DNA from: Rhizoclosmatium globosum
Lineage: Eukaryota; Chytridiomycota; Chytridiomycetes; Chytridiales; Chytriomycetaceae
NCBI GenBank assembly: GCA_002104985.1
Contig: MCGO01000116.1
Coordinates: forward strand, 1-64,000
Direction of reading: 5' to 3'
DNA: 64,000 nucleotides
Notes under the pieces: model-generated
Told to the model about the DNA's origin: nothing
The model's database searches: none
The model's input: the letters and a program-made list of their open reading frames with translations, nothing else
Shown here: in pieces, positions 1 to 11,866 of the stretch
Layout of the letters: every line of letters begins with the position of its first letter
Numbering within the stretch: position 1 is the first letter of the stretch
Program-made: the position numbers and the translations under genes

Positions 1-933
1 ATGAACTCAGCCCATCAACTTGCTGCAACTGTAATTGCGAGGTGCTGGAGGAGATGGCGGTATCGCGCTATATTCCAAGCCCTCAAAGCTGCGCTCTACA
101 AATCTGTGAGCTGATTGAGTGGTGGTAGCATATTCATCATAGCCCCTAATGTTTGAAAAGGAACGCACAGTATCTATCGATATCATGAAGAAACTGTGCC
201 CCAGAGAGGCGGAATTTGTAACTGATCCCATTATGCAGCCCCGCGTTCGTTTTCGGTTTGGAGGCGAAATGTTTCCTCCGCGAATAATGTACAAAGTGTA
301 TACAAAGTCTAAAAACGTTCATTATTTTTGCGGAAATCGATTGATCGAGTCCGGCTCTCAGGTGAGTTGCTGTTTGGATTTGTTTCATTGAGATTTAAGT
401 TGAAATACGTAGGCTGCCCGAGATGCTTGTCGTGTAATGGGTACTCGAGCTTTCACTGAAATTGCTGTCAGCAAAGAGCTATATATGAATTCGCGCAGAA
501 TAGCAGAGCCATCAGATGTTACGAATAGAATGGATTTTGTCAAATACATGAATGAAATCGACAGCTTGGCTCCTAAATTCGGTGGAAGAAATAACGGATG
601 GCGAGAGCTTTCTTTTGCTGGTTGGGCGTAATTGGCTCATTGTTGAAATTAAGTTATTTCCAGCACTCCAAACTCAAGCAACCATCTATGACAACAATCC
701 TCTGTCGAAACCTGTTCATTGCGCAAACTCGTAAGGCCAACAAAAGTGAGCTTATTTGTTGGTTTCTCAAGTTTACATTTTTGTTTTTAAAGGGATTTTA
801 AAAAATGGATCCACATCTGGGACAACGCCATATGAATCAGTTCCAAATGGAATTAGAAGATGACTTTGTCAATTTATTTGAATGGACGACAAATTTACAT
901 CTTGGTGATTTGGAGGACTATGTTGCTGTTTGA
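1..933 (+). CDS. C11orf65/MFI-like IQ-motif protein (splicing partly unresolved)
   Basis: Exon 1 (1-105) encodes an IQ-like basic helix (VIARCWRRWRYRAIFQAL). A 37-nt intron leads to exon 2 (143-361), which holds the most diagnostic block, MQPRVRFRFGGEMFPPRIMYK. Exon 3 starts at 413 and includes NNGWREL. The last exon carries [18 protein letters not shown] and ends with TGA at 931-933. Order and motifs match animal C11orf65 (mitochondrial fission factor interactor), as I remember that family. The joins between about 620 and 840 do not resolve cleanly: the GTAATT donor at 628 spliced to the acceptor at 663 runs into a stop, while the protein-like reading HSKLKQP lies in another frame. Either unusual splicing or early decay is possible. 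The ATG sits at the first base of the window, so a longer 5' end cannot be excluded. The 3' end overlaps the DAW1 gene on the other strand by 16 bp. Confidence 0.6.
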
Positions 934-2496
934 GACTTCAACCCGTACAGCCTAACCGTGTTGTCCTTTGAGCCTACCGAAATAAAATGAGTATGTAATT
1001 GAAGAAAAATTCATCATTTCACCAGTGAGGATTTTATCATCCATATAACTGAAAGCGCAACTGAACACATCATCTGAGTGCCATCTAAACTCTGTGTGTA
1101 GCACAAGTAAGCAAATCGTGTGCTTATTCATAGTCACATACTTGTAAACAGACTCCTGTGGTTGCACTCCATACTTTGCTTGTATGATCACGACTGGCAG
1201 TAAGAACTCGGTCACCATGTGAATTGAACGCGACCTAAGCAAAGTGCTGAATGACAATGTCGTGAACTCGATACGGCCGCGTACCTTTGAAATTTCATTC
1301 TCGTGCCCTTTAAGAATATGAACACATTTGTATGACTCAAGATCGTATACTCGTGCGGTGCAATCAGCCGAAACCGTGACGACTCGATTTCCGGATGGAT
1401 TTATTGCAAGATCAAGAACTTCATCGCTGTGTCCACTGAATGTATATTCGCATTTGCCTGTCGTTGTGTTCCATAACTTTGCTGTTCCATCCATGGAACT
1501 GCTAACGATCTTGTCACCAGTAAAATTAAAGTGCATGGCCGTTATCTCGCTTCGGTGGCCAATACATGAATGTAAGTTCTTTGCTCCACGGAAATCCCAA
1601 ATGTTAACGGTGGAATCAAAAGAACCTGTCGCCAACAAATCTCCAGTATTTGAAAACTCTAAAGAAATAACTTCAGAGGAGTGTCCCTAAGTTTAAGGTT
1701 GAGCTTTTGACTGTATTCCTATGTTTTAGACTCACTCGGAGCTTAGAGATCTCATTTCCAGATCGTACATCCCAAAGAACACAGTGATTATCCATTCCTC
1801 CAGTTGCGATAACATTGCTGGTGGAATCAAAAGAAAGACATACTATCTCTGCTGAATGACCGCGGAAGGTATGCCAGCACTGTCCAGTTTCTACAGACCA
1901 CAATTTGGCAGTTTTATCGAAGGATCCCGTGATAACTTTATCGCTGGAGTTTCAAGTGTGTTAAAAGAGATCTAAAAACAGCAATTAAATACAAACCCGA
2001 AAGGATTATTGAACGCAAGCCCATAAACTACATTCTGATGGCCAACGAATGACCTCAGTTCCTTTCCTGTCTCTGTGTTGAATAACTTGCAAGTTCTATC
2101 GTAACTTCCTGTCACGAATTTGTCGCCAGATTTATTGAATGCACAGTTGGTCATGGGCATACTATGTGTTGCGATTTCTTTTTCAAACGAGTAGGTTATT
2201 GTTTGATCGGAGTAGGAGTTGAGCTTCTCGAACATTCGCGACAATAAGCCATGTACATGGGTAAATCTACTCTGACTGAGGTGTTCTTGTTTTATGATTT
2301 GCGCTGTAATAGCATCAACAGATGATGCATTTTTGAAGGCGGACGCGACTTCAACTTCTCTGTACTTCACTTCTCCCAGGACGGGATCCAGAAACTCTAA
2401 TATTATCGCTGGACTCGAATAAGTAAAACGAGAAGCTCGGGCAAACGGCTGAATACCTGGAGGAAAGTACCTCGCCCGAATTGTCTTCAATTTCAT
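918..2496 (-). CDS. DAW1: Dynein assembly factor with WD repeats (DAW1/ODA16)
   Basis: WD40 protein that adapts outer-arm dynein to intraflagellar transport in cilia. The N-terminus [15 protein letters not shown] matches the DAW1 start, which favours the ATG at 2496 over an in-frame one at 2550. Next comes [23 protein letters not shown] and then successive repeats of the type [12 protein letters not shown] and [12 protein letters not shown]. About six short introns are needed. One joins KGHENEISK to [14 protein letters not shown] after GTACGC at about 1287. Another lies after VCLQ at about 1149. The last, at about 969-1021, joins LTG to [17 protein letters not shown], which ends at the TAG at 918-920. 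Repeat number and length (about 415 residues) fit the family. The gene implies a flagellated life stage. It diverges from the MMTAG2-like gene, with 99 bp between start codons. Confidence 0.9.
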
Positions 2497-2595
2497 TGAA
2501 AAAAAAGGCCCATGTTTTCTGGACCCATCCGAGGAGGGTAAGTTACACATTCTTTTCTGACGCAGTTACATGATGGCAATGATCAACGCATGCTA
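2497..2595. promoter_or_regulatory. Shared divergent promoter of DAW1 and MMTAG2-like gene
   Basis: The two start codons (2496 minus, 2596 plus) are only 99 bp apart with no other gene between them, so both 5' UTRs and core promoters must lie here or inside the neighbouring transcripts. No clear TATA box is visible. Confidence 0.5.
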
Positions 2596-3308
2596 ATGAT
2601 AGCTTCTAGTAACCGCGGTGGAACAGGTCTTTTCAAATGGGACGACGTCAAAGACGATAAACACAGAGAGAACTACTTGGGCCACTCTATCAATGCGCCA
2701 GTAGGAAGATGGCAAAAGGGGAAAGACTTGGTGAGTTGCTCAACTGCGCACACTCTTTGAACTAAACTGGAAACAAGGGCTGGTATTCAAAAGACAAGGA
2801 GGATGGTTCCGGTGGAATACATGTGGATCAAAAAGAAGTTCGCGACATTAAGACGTTGGAGGCTGAGGCAATGGCAGAGGCGTTGGGATTGAGAGTTAAG
2901 AAGACTGGAAAGTCAAATGTTTCGCAGGCTGAAATACAGCGGCTATTAAAACTTGATACGGCGCAAGAAGAAGCTGCTACTGACGAGACTGTCAAAGCGA
3001 AAGGATTAGGGTTTGGAAGGTGAGTTTGGTTTTGAAACCCTCTTCCAAGCCAATGCTCTTGTAATAGATATGATACGGCTACATACAAAGCGAAAGCATT
3101 AAGTAATGAAAGTGAGAGTTCGTCAGAAGAGGATGATGGGGAATTCCAAGCTCGTGGAACAAAACGCCAAAATGATGACAATCTTGAACAGTTGAAGGAG
3201 AAGAAAGTCAAGAAGGAGAAGAGAGAGAAAAAGGAGAAGAAAGAAAAGAGAGCAAAGAAAGAGAAGAAAGCAAAGAAAGCAAAGAAGGAAAGAAGCGATA
3301 ATAAATAA
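2596..3308 (+). CDS. MMTAG2-like nuclear protein (MMtag domain)
   Basis: Three exons: 2596-2730, 2778-3019 and 3068-3308, with introns of 47 and 48 nt and a continuous frame. The N-terminal block [19 protein letters not shown] followed by [15 protein letters not shown] is the MMtag domain signature of animal MMTAG2 (C1orf35). A helical middle part follows, and the tail is extremely lysine-rich (about 40 residues of [11 protein letters not shown] type), as in the human protein. The molecular function of the family is not established. The tail suggests nucleic-acid binding or a nuclear/nucleolar location. The gene converges on IWR1, with the two stop codons separated by 20 bp. Confidence 0.85.
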
Positions 3309-3328
3309 TACATATTTTATGTGATTTT

Positions 3329-4290
3329 TCACCAGTCGTCCTGCATATAATGATCCTCCTGATCTTCTTCACTATCAGGGTAATCATTTCGATAATCGTC
3401 TTCGGCATTCGAGTCCTGTTAAAATGTCAATCAAACACTGCATTTTCCGAATTCAATGGCAAACCTCGTCATCCTCAAAACGATCATCGTTGTCGTTATC
3501 GTCATCGAAATAAAGTGCCTCTTCCTCTTCCAGCTCACTGATGATGATTAGTACAGACTCTATAGAGTCGAGGATTGCAAACTTACATCGCGATGGCTCC
3601 ATTTGAATCAAAAATAAGACTTTCTGACTGCGCCTTTTCGTCTAAAAAGTACACATCGTAAACATAGTTCGTGGTTTCATCCGATATCTCCATTGCATTC
3701 TGCTGCGAACTGTGCTGACCGTTCAAAACCTCCACTATAACAACCTTCGAACATACTATTCTTGCATCATGGCTCTTACAGCAGCTGGAATCTGTTCCTC
3801 TTCACTGCTCAAATCTTTTGCCAGATCCATTACTTTCAATTCGCTTCCGTTCGCAGTGCGCATTCGATTGTGTGATAGGACCTTGAAACGAGGCTGCTGC
3901 CTTTGCTGCAAAACAGAATGAGCTGTTGCGCTCTGATGTGGTATGTGATTCAGCGATGTTGAAAGGCATTAGCAGTTTGAAAACAAACGAACTTTTGTGC
4001 TTGCTTTGGTCGCCATCACTCGAGGTATCATAAGCTTAGGATCCTGAAAACCAATTAGCAAAGCGAGTACGAGAGGAATCATTACATCTTCGATATGAGA
4101 GTTGCCGGTCGAGTGATGAAACTTAAACACCATTGAATCTGCAACATCCACCCCATCGACCTTCTTTGCCTTTTTCACGACTAACCAAGTTGGGTTAGAA
4201 CCTCGTTTAATGAACCGGAGGCTCACCTAGGGTGGAAGGAACTAAATCTTCGAGGGCATCCAAACAACGCTTTACTCTAATGACTGACAT
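3329..4290 (-). CDS. IWR1: Iwr1/SLC7A6OS-type RNA polymerase II nuclear import factor
   Basis: Iwr1 binds assembled RNA polymerase II and directs its import into the nucleus. The start MSVIRVKR (4290) resembles the family N-terminus (VLRVKRKR). A first short intron joins LVPSTL to VVKKAKKVDGVDVADSMVF. The C-terminal half carries the Iwr1 domain: YVYDVYFLDEKAQSE, then LEEEEALYFDDDNDNDD and DSNAEDDYRNDYPDSEE, ending MQDDW at 3329. The acidic RNDYPDSEE block is the most diagnostic. About five introns of normal size separate the exons; individual acceptors between about 3900 and 4050 are less certain. The gene is convergent with the MMTAG2-like gene. Confidence 0.8.
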
Positions 4291-4620
4291 TTTTGTACTA
4301 GTAAGAGAAAAGAAGGGGAAGGAAAGAAAGAATAGAGGAAAATTACGTCAGCGATCAAGCTGCTACTCTGAGTATTTCTGGATCCAATGCCGATTCCATA
4401 CACTCTGAGTAATCAATTCTGAAGATTCTGTCAAGGAAAAAATGGTTCCCTCTTTTTTTTCCTCAAAAGCGGTTCCAATATTTTCAAAGGGATCTAACGG
4501 ACAGGTAAAGATGACAAATGAAATGTAAGTTGCGTTGGGACTCGATCGAAATCAAGGACCTCAATTCAAACAATCACTTCAACGATTTATTGTCTATGGC
4601 ATATTGGCAACATTCTAAAA

Positions 4621-5028
4621 TCACATAATAAGCGCCAAGAGACCCGCAACAACGCCGGAGACCACAGCAGTCATAGAACCAGAGTACAAGTTCTTGGCTG
4701 CAGGTGCAACATAAGCAGCAGTGTTTGCGGCAGGTGCAGTGTAGTTCTGAGAGGGAGGCTTGTAGTCACCTACATTAGCATCTGGTGAACCATAGACTCC
4801 GGTGCCCTTGTATGGGTTGTAGTTTCCAGATGCGTCGCCTCCGTACACGGTTGGTTGTGGAGCAAGGGTGGTAGCAGTCACACCGATAGTTGCTGTGACA
4901 CCAGGGAAAGATGCACCAGCAAGTGTTGCTGTCGATAAGGGAGCAACAGTAGTGGCAGTTGGACAGTCCGTTGGCTTGGCGGAGACGGACGCAATAGCGG
5001 CAGCGAGGAAAAGGGCAGTGACTTGCAT
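4621..5028 (-). CDS. Small secreted GPI-anchor-type Thr/Ala-rich protein
   Basis: Single exon of 135 residues. An N-terminal signal peptide (MQVTALFLAAAIASVSA) is followed by a Thr/Ala/Pro-rich, glycosylation-prone middle part and a Tyr/Gly/Pro section. The C-terminus is hydrophobic (VVSGVVAGLLALIM) and preceded by small residues (YSGSMTA), the layout of a GPI attachment signal. No enzyme domain is recognised. The likely location is the cell surface or wall. It is transcribed away from the subtilase gene at 5521; the 492 bp between them contain no convincing coding sequence. Confidence 0.75.
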   Translation of the reverse strand: MQVTALFLAAAIASVSAKPTDCPTATTVAPLSTATLAGASFPGVTATIGVTATTLAPQPTVYGGDASGNYNPYKGTGVYGSPDANVGDYKPPSQNYTAPAANTAAYVAPAAKNLYSGSMTAVVSGVVAGLLALIM

Positions 5029-5520
5029 GGGAGTTACTTTTGCAACGATTTTACTGAAAGGTCATTCGCTTTGGAGGGCTTGTTTGGACTGATTTGTAGT
5101 GTGCCACCAAACCAATTTCAAAGCGTTTTTGACCAATTTTTCTTGGCAGTGGCGTCAGCTTTGTTTGGGCCAGGAGACATTCCAAAAAGAAAAAACTGCA
5201 GATTATGGTGTAACAACAGCTCTAGAAACTATTCCGTCATTAGTTAACCCACTTGAGAGCCGTTATCGAAGGTGGCGTCAATGATTCTAAGTTACACACA
5301 AGATCTCAAACCTGAACAACCCATTCACAAACATTGTGAACACGATCATGCGTCGTTAACTTGTTCAGATGGCATTTTTCATCTAGAGCTGATTCTCAAC
5401 CCATTTGTAAAAGTCGAATGTGATATCACAGAAGGTGGCACTGAACAAGCCGAGGCTAGAGCTATAAGAAGATCGAACAGGGCTTACTCCAAAAAAATCA
5501 TCGTTTGTTCTCTCTTCTCA

Positions 5521-8487
5521 ATGCAGCTTGTCTCCATTTTGGCAGCACTTGGTGCTGTTTCAGTTGGTGTCTCAGCTCAAGCCCCCCGCACAGGTAAGGA
5601 TCCCGTCTGACAGATTGTGCACAGTTCTTACAATTCTTTTTTGTTGCCAGGTGCTCCTATTGGAACCGTTGGAATCCTCCCATGTACCTTCTTCGTCGAA
5701 TTCCCAACATCTGTTGTCAATCCAGCTCAACAAGTCAAAGACCATTTTGCCAAGTTACCAAATGTCCAATACGCCTTGCGTACATCTTACAGCAACGACT
5801 TGGTCAGTTTTGCGTCATTTGAAATTCACGGCCGTTGTGGTGAGTCAAATTTAGAATCTCATCAGTTAAGATTGACTATTTGATGTAGATGAAGACGACG
5901 TTGCCAGCATTGGAGGAGCTATCCACTACCAAGCTGTGACTGAAAGACATCCGCCTAAGCCTGTAAAGGCCGTTGACCCACTTGCATCAGGAGGTCCCTT
6001 CGTTCACAAGCAAGATCAAATTCATGATTTGACTGGGGTCAACAAAGCTCGTTCCGAGTTGGGTATTACCGGAAAAGGTGTCAAGGTCGCTGTTATCGAT
6101 ACTGGAGTCTATTATTTGCACCCAGCTTTGGGTGGTGGTTTTGGCCCCGGATTCAAGGTTGCTAAGGGATACGATTTTGTTGGTGACAGTTACAACGGAA
6201 CTGCCGCATCTATCACCGAGAGCAATGACCCGTTTGACAATTGTTCTGAAGAATCTCACGGAACACATGTTTCGGGTATCATTGCCGCGGATGCCAGTAA
6301 TATCAAAGACCCACTTTGGATTCCAGCGATTCCATTCACTGGTGTTGCCCCAGACGCTACTATTTACGCATACCGTGTTTTCGGTTGTCAAGGAAACGCT
6401 GGTAATGATGTTATCACCAAGGCCATCTACATGGCTGCAGATGATGGTGCTGATGTGATCAACATGTCTCTTGGTGGTGGTCCATCTTTCAATGATGGGT
6501 CTGATTCCCTAGCTGTCAACAAGGTTGTTGCAGCTCATCAAATCGTCGTTGTCGCTGCTGCTGGTAATGATGGAAGCAATGGTCCGTTTTCTACGGGGTC
6601 TCCAGCCAATGCAGCTTCTGGAATCTCTGTTGCTTCCATTGATAATGGAGAAATGTACTCCAGCATTGGTGGAACAATTGATGGTGAAACTTATCCTGCA
6701 TCTGTAAGTATCCGTGAGACAACTCACCTTGCAGACGGACAGACCCTTGAGCTCGTTGCTTGGAGTAAGTGCTATTGAAGTTTTCCATTGTACGTTGCTA
6801 ATAATAATTGTAAGATTTGACTGGGGCTGCAGATCCAAACAATATCAATGATGGATGCTTTGATCCAGTTAACGACGTCTCAGGAAAAGCAGCCTTCATG
6901 CGTTGGGGAAGCGGCTGTGGATCTGGTACTCGATGCTTCAACGCCTTCAACAATGGAGCAGTGGCTTGCATCATTGCGTATAACAAGCCAACCGTCGATA
7001 TCAAAATCAATGGGTATCCTGATATCCCAGGAATGTTACTTCCACAAGAAGCTGGTGACAAAATTGTTGCGCTGATGCAGGCTGGAAAGACTGTCAACCT
7101 CACTGCAACTTTCCACGTATTTGCATCAAAACTTCAGACTGGTGGAACTCTTTCTTCGTTCTCATCCCCAGGATTGGACTTGGAACTCAACTTCAAGCCT
7201 GAAATTGCTGCAATTGGTGGACATGTTCTGTCCACCGTCTCACCACACGCTGCAGCAGTCCAAAATTCTCCAGAAAACTACATGGACTACAGTGGTACTT
7301 CCATGGCTACGCCATACACTGCAGGAGTTGCTGCATTGTTAATTCAAAAGCGGGGAAAGCTCCCCGCCGCGACATTCAAAACTTATCTCCTGAATTCTGC
7401 CAAGCCTGCTCCTATTTTTAACACTTCATTGACCAACTCTCCATCCTACCAAGGTGCTGGTTTGGTTGACGCGTTTGGCGCAGCCAGTACTCAAACGCTC
7501 ATCACTCCTCCATCCATTGCTCTAAATGACACAGTTAACATCAAGGATCATTATACGATTACGATCACCAACAATTACACAGTTGACGTCACTTATGCCC
7601 TTCAGTCTAAGACTGCCGCCACTTCTACTCAGTACCTCGTCGGTGATGACTTCCCAGAAGATCAATCTGGTACTCTCTTGACCAATGACCAGCATGCCAC
7701 TGTCACTTTCCTCTCAAACACTTGTAGTGAAGAGGACACAACTGGTACCAAAAAAGTGTTGGTTCCCGCTGGAAAATCTGTTGACGTTGAAATCAAGTTC
7801 ACCCCATCTGCTCTTTCGCCGGCTGGCAACTTGCCAGTCTACGGAGGCTATATTTCAGTCACCAATTCTGTGGATGAGTCTTCTTTGTCAATTCCATATG
7901 CTGGAGTGATTGGATCTTGGAAAGACAAGCCATTCTGGTCAAGAAACTCTACCAGTTTGTTGAACCAGTGGTTGCGTGTTCTACTCAAGTCCAACAAGAT
8001 TCAAACTGCTGCAACTGGTCTTTACAGTGACTTGTCTTTCTCCCCTCTTGCTGCCAACCAAGTCGTCAATGGAACACAAGCGGCATTTGTCTTAGCCATT
8101 CCAACATACACTTCCAGACAGGCTTCCATTGTTGTGGAATACAAGGGAGGAGATAATGCTATGGTTGCGGCTGGATTTACTTCCAACATTGCTTACATTC
8201 AGATGGTTGACATTAAGGCTCAGAGTGACTTTGGACCAGCGTACTGGCAACCGTTCCAAAGAACATCTTACCAGGATGGACAAAGTGTTCTGTCCAACAC
8301 AATTTACGCTTGGGATGGAACTGGATACAACTTTGACACCAATACTACATTGCCTGGGGATGTCAATATGCAATTACCATCTGGTAACTTTATCATGCGA
8401 TTCTTGGCTCTCAAAAACTTTGGCGATATCTCCAAGCCAGCTGATTGGGATGTTCTCGAGACTGTCCCATTCACTCTTGTTTTCTAA
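5521..8487 (+). CDS. Secreted PA-domain subtilase (S8 family serine protease)
   Basis: Four exons (5521-5593, 5651-5839, 5889-6764, 6815-8487) give 936 residues. The signal peptide MQLVSILAALGAVSVGVSAQA supports the start at 5521, although the frame is open further upstream. After a propeptide-like segment the S8 triad is intact: Asp158 in VAVIDTGV, His211 in SHGTHVSG and Ser542 in YSGTSMATPYTAGVAALL, with the oxyanion region AAAGNDGS. A protease-associated (PA) insert lies between His and Ser (around FNNGAVACIIAYNKP). A long C-terminal beta-sandwich region (Fn3-like) follows and has no C-terminal anchor. The layout resembles Vpr-type and other PA-containing fungal subtilases. The likely role is extracellular protein digestion. 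Confidence 0.93.
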
Positions 8488-10869
8488 GCGTGTTCCCTTC
8501 ATTTTCTTAGAAAGATATGTCTCTAGAGTATGAAATAAAATAGCTATTGCTGAATAATTTAAGCTTAAGGGGAAAAAGGCAGGCAAAAGGCGTCAATCCA
8601 GGAAGACTTCCGATATCATGAAACTCGTCAATTTTTTTCAAGAGGAGAAGGAGAAGGATGTAAACTTTGAGTTGTTTGACAGAATGGAGTTTATTGCTTT
8701 AATGTTGTTTCGGCAGGAAGGTCCCCAATCGTAGCTCACGGAATACATTGCGCGTACAAAGACCTTGACGACGCGCAGATTCGAAACCTTCGATTTAAAT
8801 CTCTCTCTCAAGGACTCTAGGAGCTAATTCCTTGCTGGACTACTCCCTTGCTGCCTGGAACACAATTTTGTCAGCTCTTCCAGCACTAACTGATAGAAGA
8901 AAAAAAGATGGAGAAGTGAAAAATGGGGTCAGAAAACCATTCACAAAAAAGAAAACAGTCCATCAGGTTTGTTCTCGTTTCACCCCTTACCCAGCATCGA
9001 GTGGCGAGCAGAGTGAGGAAATCTTTGGTAGACATACTGCGCGGAGCACGACGCCGTGAGTGTGCGAGTTGTTAGACTGCATCTCCGACTTTCACAGTTG
9101 TTGAGAAACAATCTTCACTGCTTCGACCTCACTCTGTCTCTCCAACATCGTTAAGACAAGCCTCTGTCGATCCGTACTTTTCAAAGGACGTTTGATCCGG
9201 ATGTGCTCAGTACTCAACAACAAATGGTGACCTCAAGGCGAATCTGACTGCTTTACTTGCTTCCTCTGCTCGTCTCCGCTTTTCTATTCGTCAGTCTAAT
9301 GAATCTGGTGTTTCTGAATAGATGTCTTCATAATCGTGGTTTTCTCTTTTCACCCCCTTTCATAAGGTAAATCACATTGTCCTTCTTTCAACACAACTCT
9401 CTATACTGGATCGAAAAGATTACATACCTTGAATATAATCTGTCAATCCCATGAAACTTGGGTTGAGCGCTTAAACAGCGCACACCTTACGTGTTTAGAA
9501 CTTCATACTCTTAAATGATCGTTTTTCAGCTTTCCTCTTCCTCCTTCCATGTTTCTTTTTATCCGCAGGTTTTCTAACTCTTAACGTTTCAGATTTTCGA
9601 CATGATGTATGAAACAAAGTGCAACTCCGACGCCTTTCTTTCACTCTCTGAGTCTCCTCCATCTCCTTCCCATATATTTTAACGATTTGTGGATGCGTGG
9701 GGTTAGCCCACGCCTTCGTCATCTTGAAAGTGGGTGATGATGAACGGAGCCACAATAGATCTACATTCCACTGATAACAAGACTTGCGCAAAATTCCGTG
9801 TGTGTGCAAGTAAGAAAATTTGGAGATATCGTTTGAACCCAACTTCGCTGTTTTTTTGGGTTATATGCCACTTCCCGAGGTCGAATTAAATTATTTAATT
9901 AAAAAGGAAGAAATAGAAATAAATAAGCAAAAGACGAAAGAATAGAGTTGAAAAGAAGAAAAACTGTGAAACAAGTGAATGAGGGCGAACCAGTTTGAAC
10001 ACAATTCAAGGAGCTTTGTGAGTAAAGCAACACATTCTACACTCAAAAATCACGTTGAAAATATCAACAATGTCTGGTTTACGTCGAAAAATCGCCTGCG
10101 GCGCAAGTCAAGTTAATAGATGCGAGGAATGGCCAATCGGAGGTGTCGGAACAAAACTAGAAGAATAAAGAAGAAATGTGAAAATTTCTAGTGCGGGGAA
10201 ACGGCTGTAAAACGTTTCTCGTTGTATCTGACAGTGTTCACCGAAACGTAAATACTTTCAAATATAATGTGCCTTAATGAGTTAAAAAGTCCCTTTACCA
10301 TCATAGAAATAATATAAGTAGTGTCTGAAACACGTAGGAACAGTTTGAATGACTCATAATGAGCCTTGACTTTCAATTTGGTTAGTATTGTTACCCGAGA
10401 AGGAGTATTGAATAATTCTGAGCCCAAATAGTATTTCATCTATTTTGAGTCTAATAAATAATTAGTTGCACTTGCAATTAGAATTAGTTATTGTTCACAA
10501 TTTTAACCCAAAACTGTGAACAACCTCATCACTTTCAAAAGTAGAATCCCTTGCATTAATGTATAGGGCATATGCTTTGACTGAGATATTAGTAACTTTG
10601 TAAATAACAGAATGTTCTTGTGGCATACTGATTGCTGTAGCCATTCTTCCTATAATTCAAGTTTGGTGGTTGTTGCGGAAACCTATTATCTTAAAGAGCC
10701 ACTTATGTTTTGAATGATTGTGCTGTGTTCCTATTAAATGACTTTTACAAACTTCTGCATCACATTTAAATATAGGAACATTGGAGTTTTTTTAGTGATC
10801 CTGAAAAATCTGAGCCACTCCGGTTATTGAGACATTAACTATCAAACCGAATTTGTAAGGACCAGAGCC
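8488..10869. other. Gene-poor stretch, no supportable gene
   Basis: About 2.4 kb with many stops in all frames. The longest open frame (9495-9842, minus, 115 codons, rich in Lys and Arg) resembles nothing I recognise. A polyadenylation-like AATAAA lies just after the subtilase stop. The part after about 9890 becomes AT-rich and leads into the transposon-derived island. Confidence 0.6.
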
Positions 10870-10934
10870 TAGGAGCCACCATGATTTGTATCTTCTTTGT
10901 CTGGGAGCACCATGAATTGTATCTTCATTGATGG
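10870..10934. repeat. Imperfect direct repeat (about 30 bp, two copies)
   Basis: Two neighbouring copies of a unit of the type GAGCCACCATGATTTGTATC and GAGCACCATGAATTGTATC, each followed by TTC(T/A)TTG. It lies in the AT-rich flank of the transposon island. Confidence 0.5.
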
Positions 10935-11055
10935 AGATCCACCTACGGCTTGAAGGAATGTATGGTTTGACTTTTCAGTTGAGCCAAATAAAGGCAAAGG
11001 AGGAGGACAAGTAATCTATTAGTCAGTTATCAGTTATTGTGGCAGGAGCGCCAAA

Positions 11056-11569
11056 ATGGATTTTCGGTTTTATAGTTCCCAGGGGCACGGCAAAAGAGTT
11101 GCTGGATCAAATGAAAAATTGAAAAAGGAGGAAATGGCAAAATCAAATGAAAAATTGAAAAAGGAGGAAATGGCAAAATCAATAGTGACCCCTCCTTTCG
11201 AGGTCACCACTCAAGCAGGAGTAATTGAGAGGCGCTCAAACTTTGTATATGTGCTGACATATGACAGTTTAGTGGGTTGCGCATTTAATTAAAGAATTGG
11301 AAGAAATTAAGAAAAGTTGTCTTCAAACTGTACCTCCTCCTGCATTTCTGCTCCAATCAACTGAATCTTTTTTTCAGTCTGTGCAAAACAAATCCAACTA
11401 TGCATTCAACTGTGTGGCAATGTACGCAAACCAAGAAGTCAAGGGAAAATTGGCAATGAGCCCAAACCATTCAACTGATCCCCTCCCACCATTATCCTTC
11501 AATCAACTCCTTAACACAGCAATCAAAATCAAGGCCAAGACTTATTTGCAGACAAAATGGGACAGTTAG
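11056..11569 (+). pseudogene. Protein-like relic with a tandem repeat, probably transposon-derived
   Basis: Two open segments (11056-11292 and 11297-11569) in different frames read like protein sequence, for example KKEEMAKS repeats and then FLLQSTESFFQSVQNKSN. No start, splice structure or family could be established. The position inside the repeat-rich island and the frame breaks suggest decay of an element-encoded gene. A random open frame remains possible. Confidence 0.3.
11107..11178. repeat. Exact 36-bp tandem duplication
   Basis: Two adjacent copies of a 36-bp unit beginning TCAAATGAAAAATTG (11107-11142 and 11143-11178). The unit is a multiple of three and keeps the reading frame, repeating the 12 residues SNEKLKKEEMAK. 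Confidence 0.9.
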
Positions 11570-11866
11570 GCAAAATCTGTGCAGTACTGAGAAACAGATA
11601 AAATGAAGGTAGGTCTGGGCGTTTTATTCCAAAAATATATACTTATTCATCCAATAAATCTATTTTCTTCTTTTGTCTTGCCTTTGTTGGGTGACTTTGA
11701 TTCAACTTTGATGTTCTGCGCATTTTTGGTGTTATCATTTTTTGGTGGATTGCTGATCCCTTGTGTAGTTCCCCCCAAATCTGTTCCTCCCGACACTCAC
11801 ACCGTTCCTCGGCACTGCCTCCCCATACCCTACAATACCCAATAACTAGTCAGTAGCAGTCTGTAC

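Noticed and set aside
5272..5520. Upstream in-frame extension of the subtilase
   Set aside because: The Met at 5521 begins a clean signal peptide; the extension would place charged sequence before it and looks like open 5' UTR.
9495..9842. 115-codon minus-strand open frame, Lys/Arg-rich
   Set aside because: No recognisable domain, no splice partners, odd composition; most likely chance in a gene-poor region.
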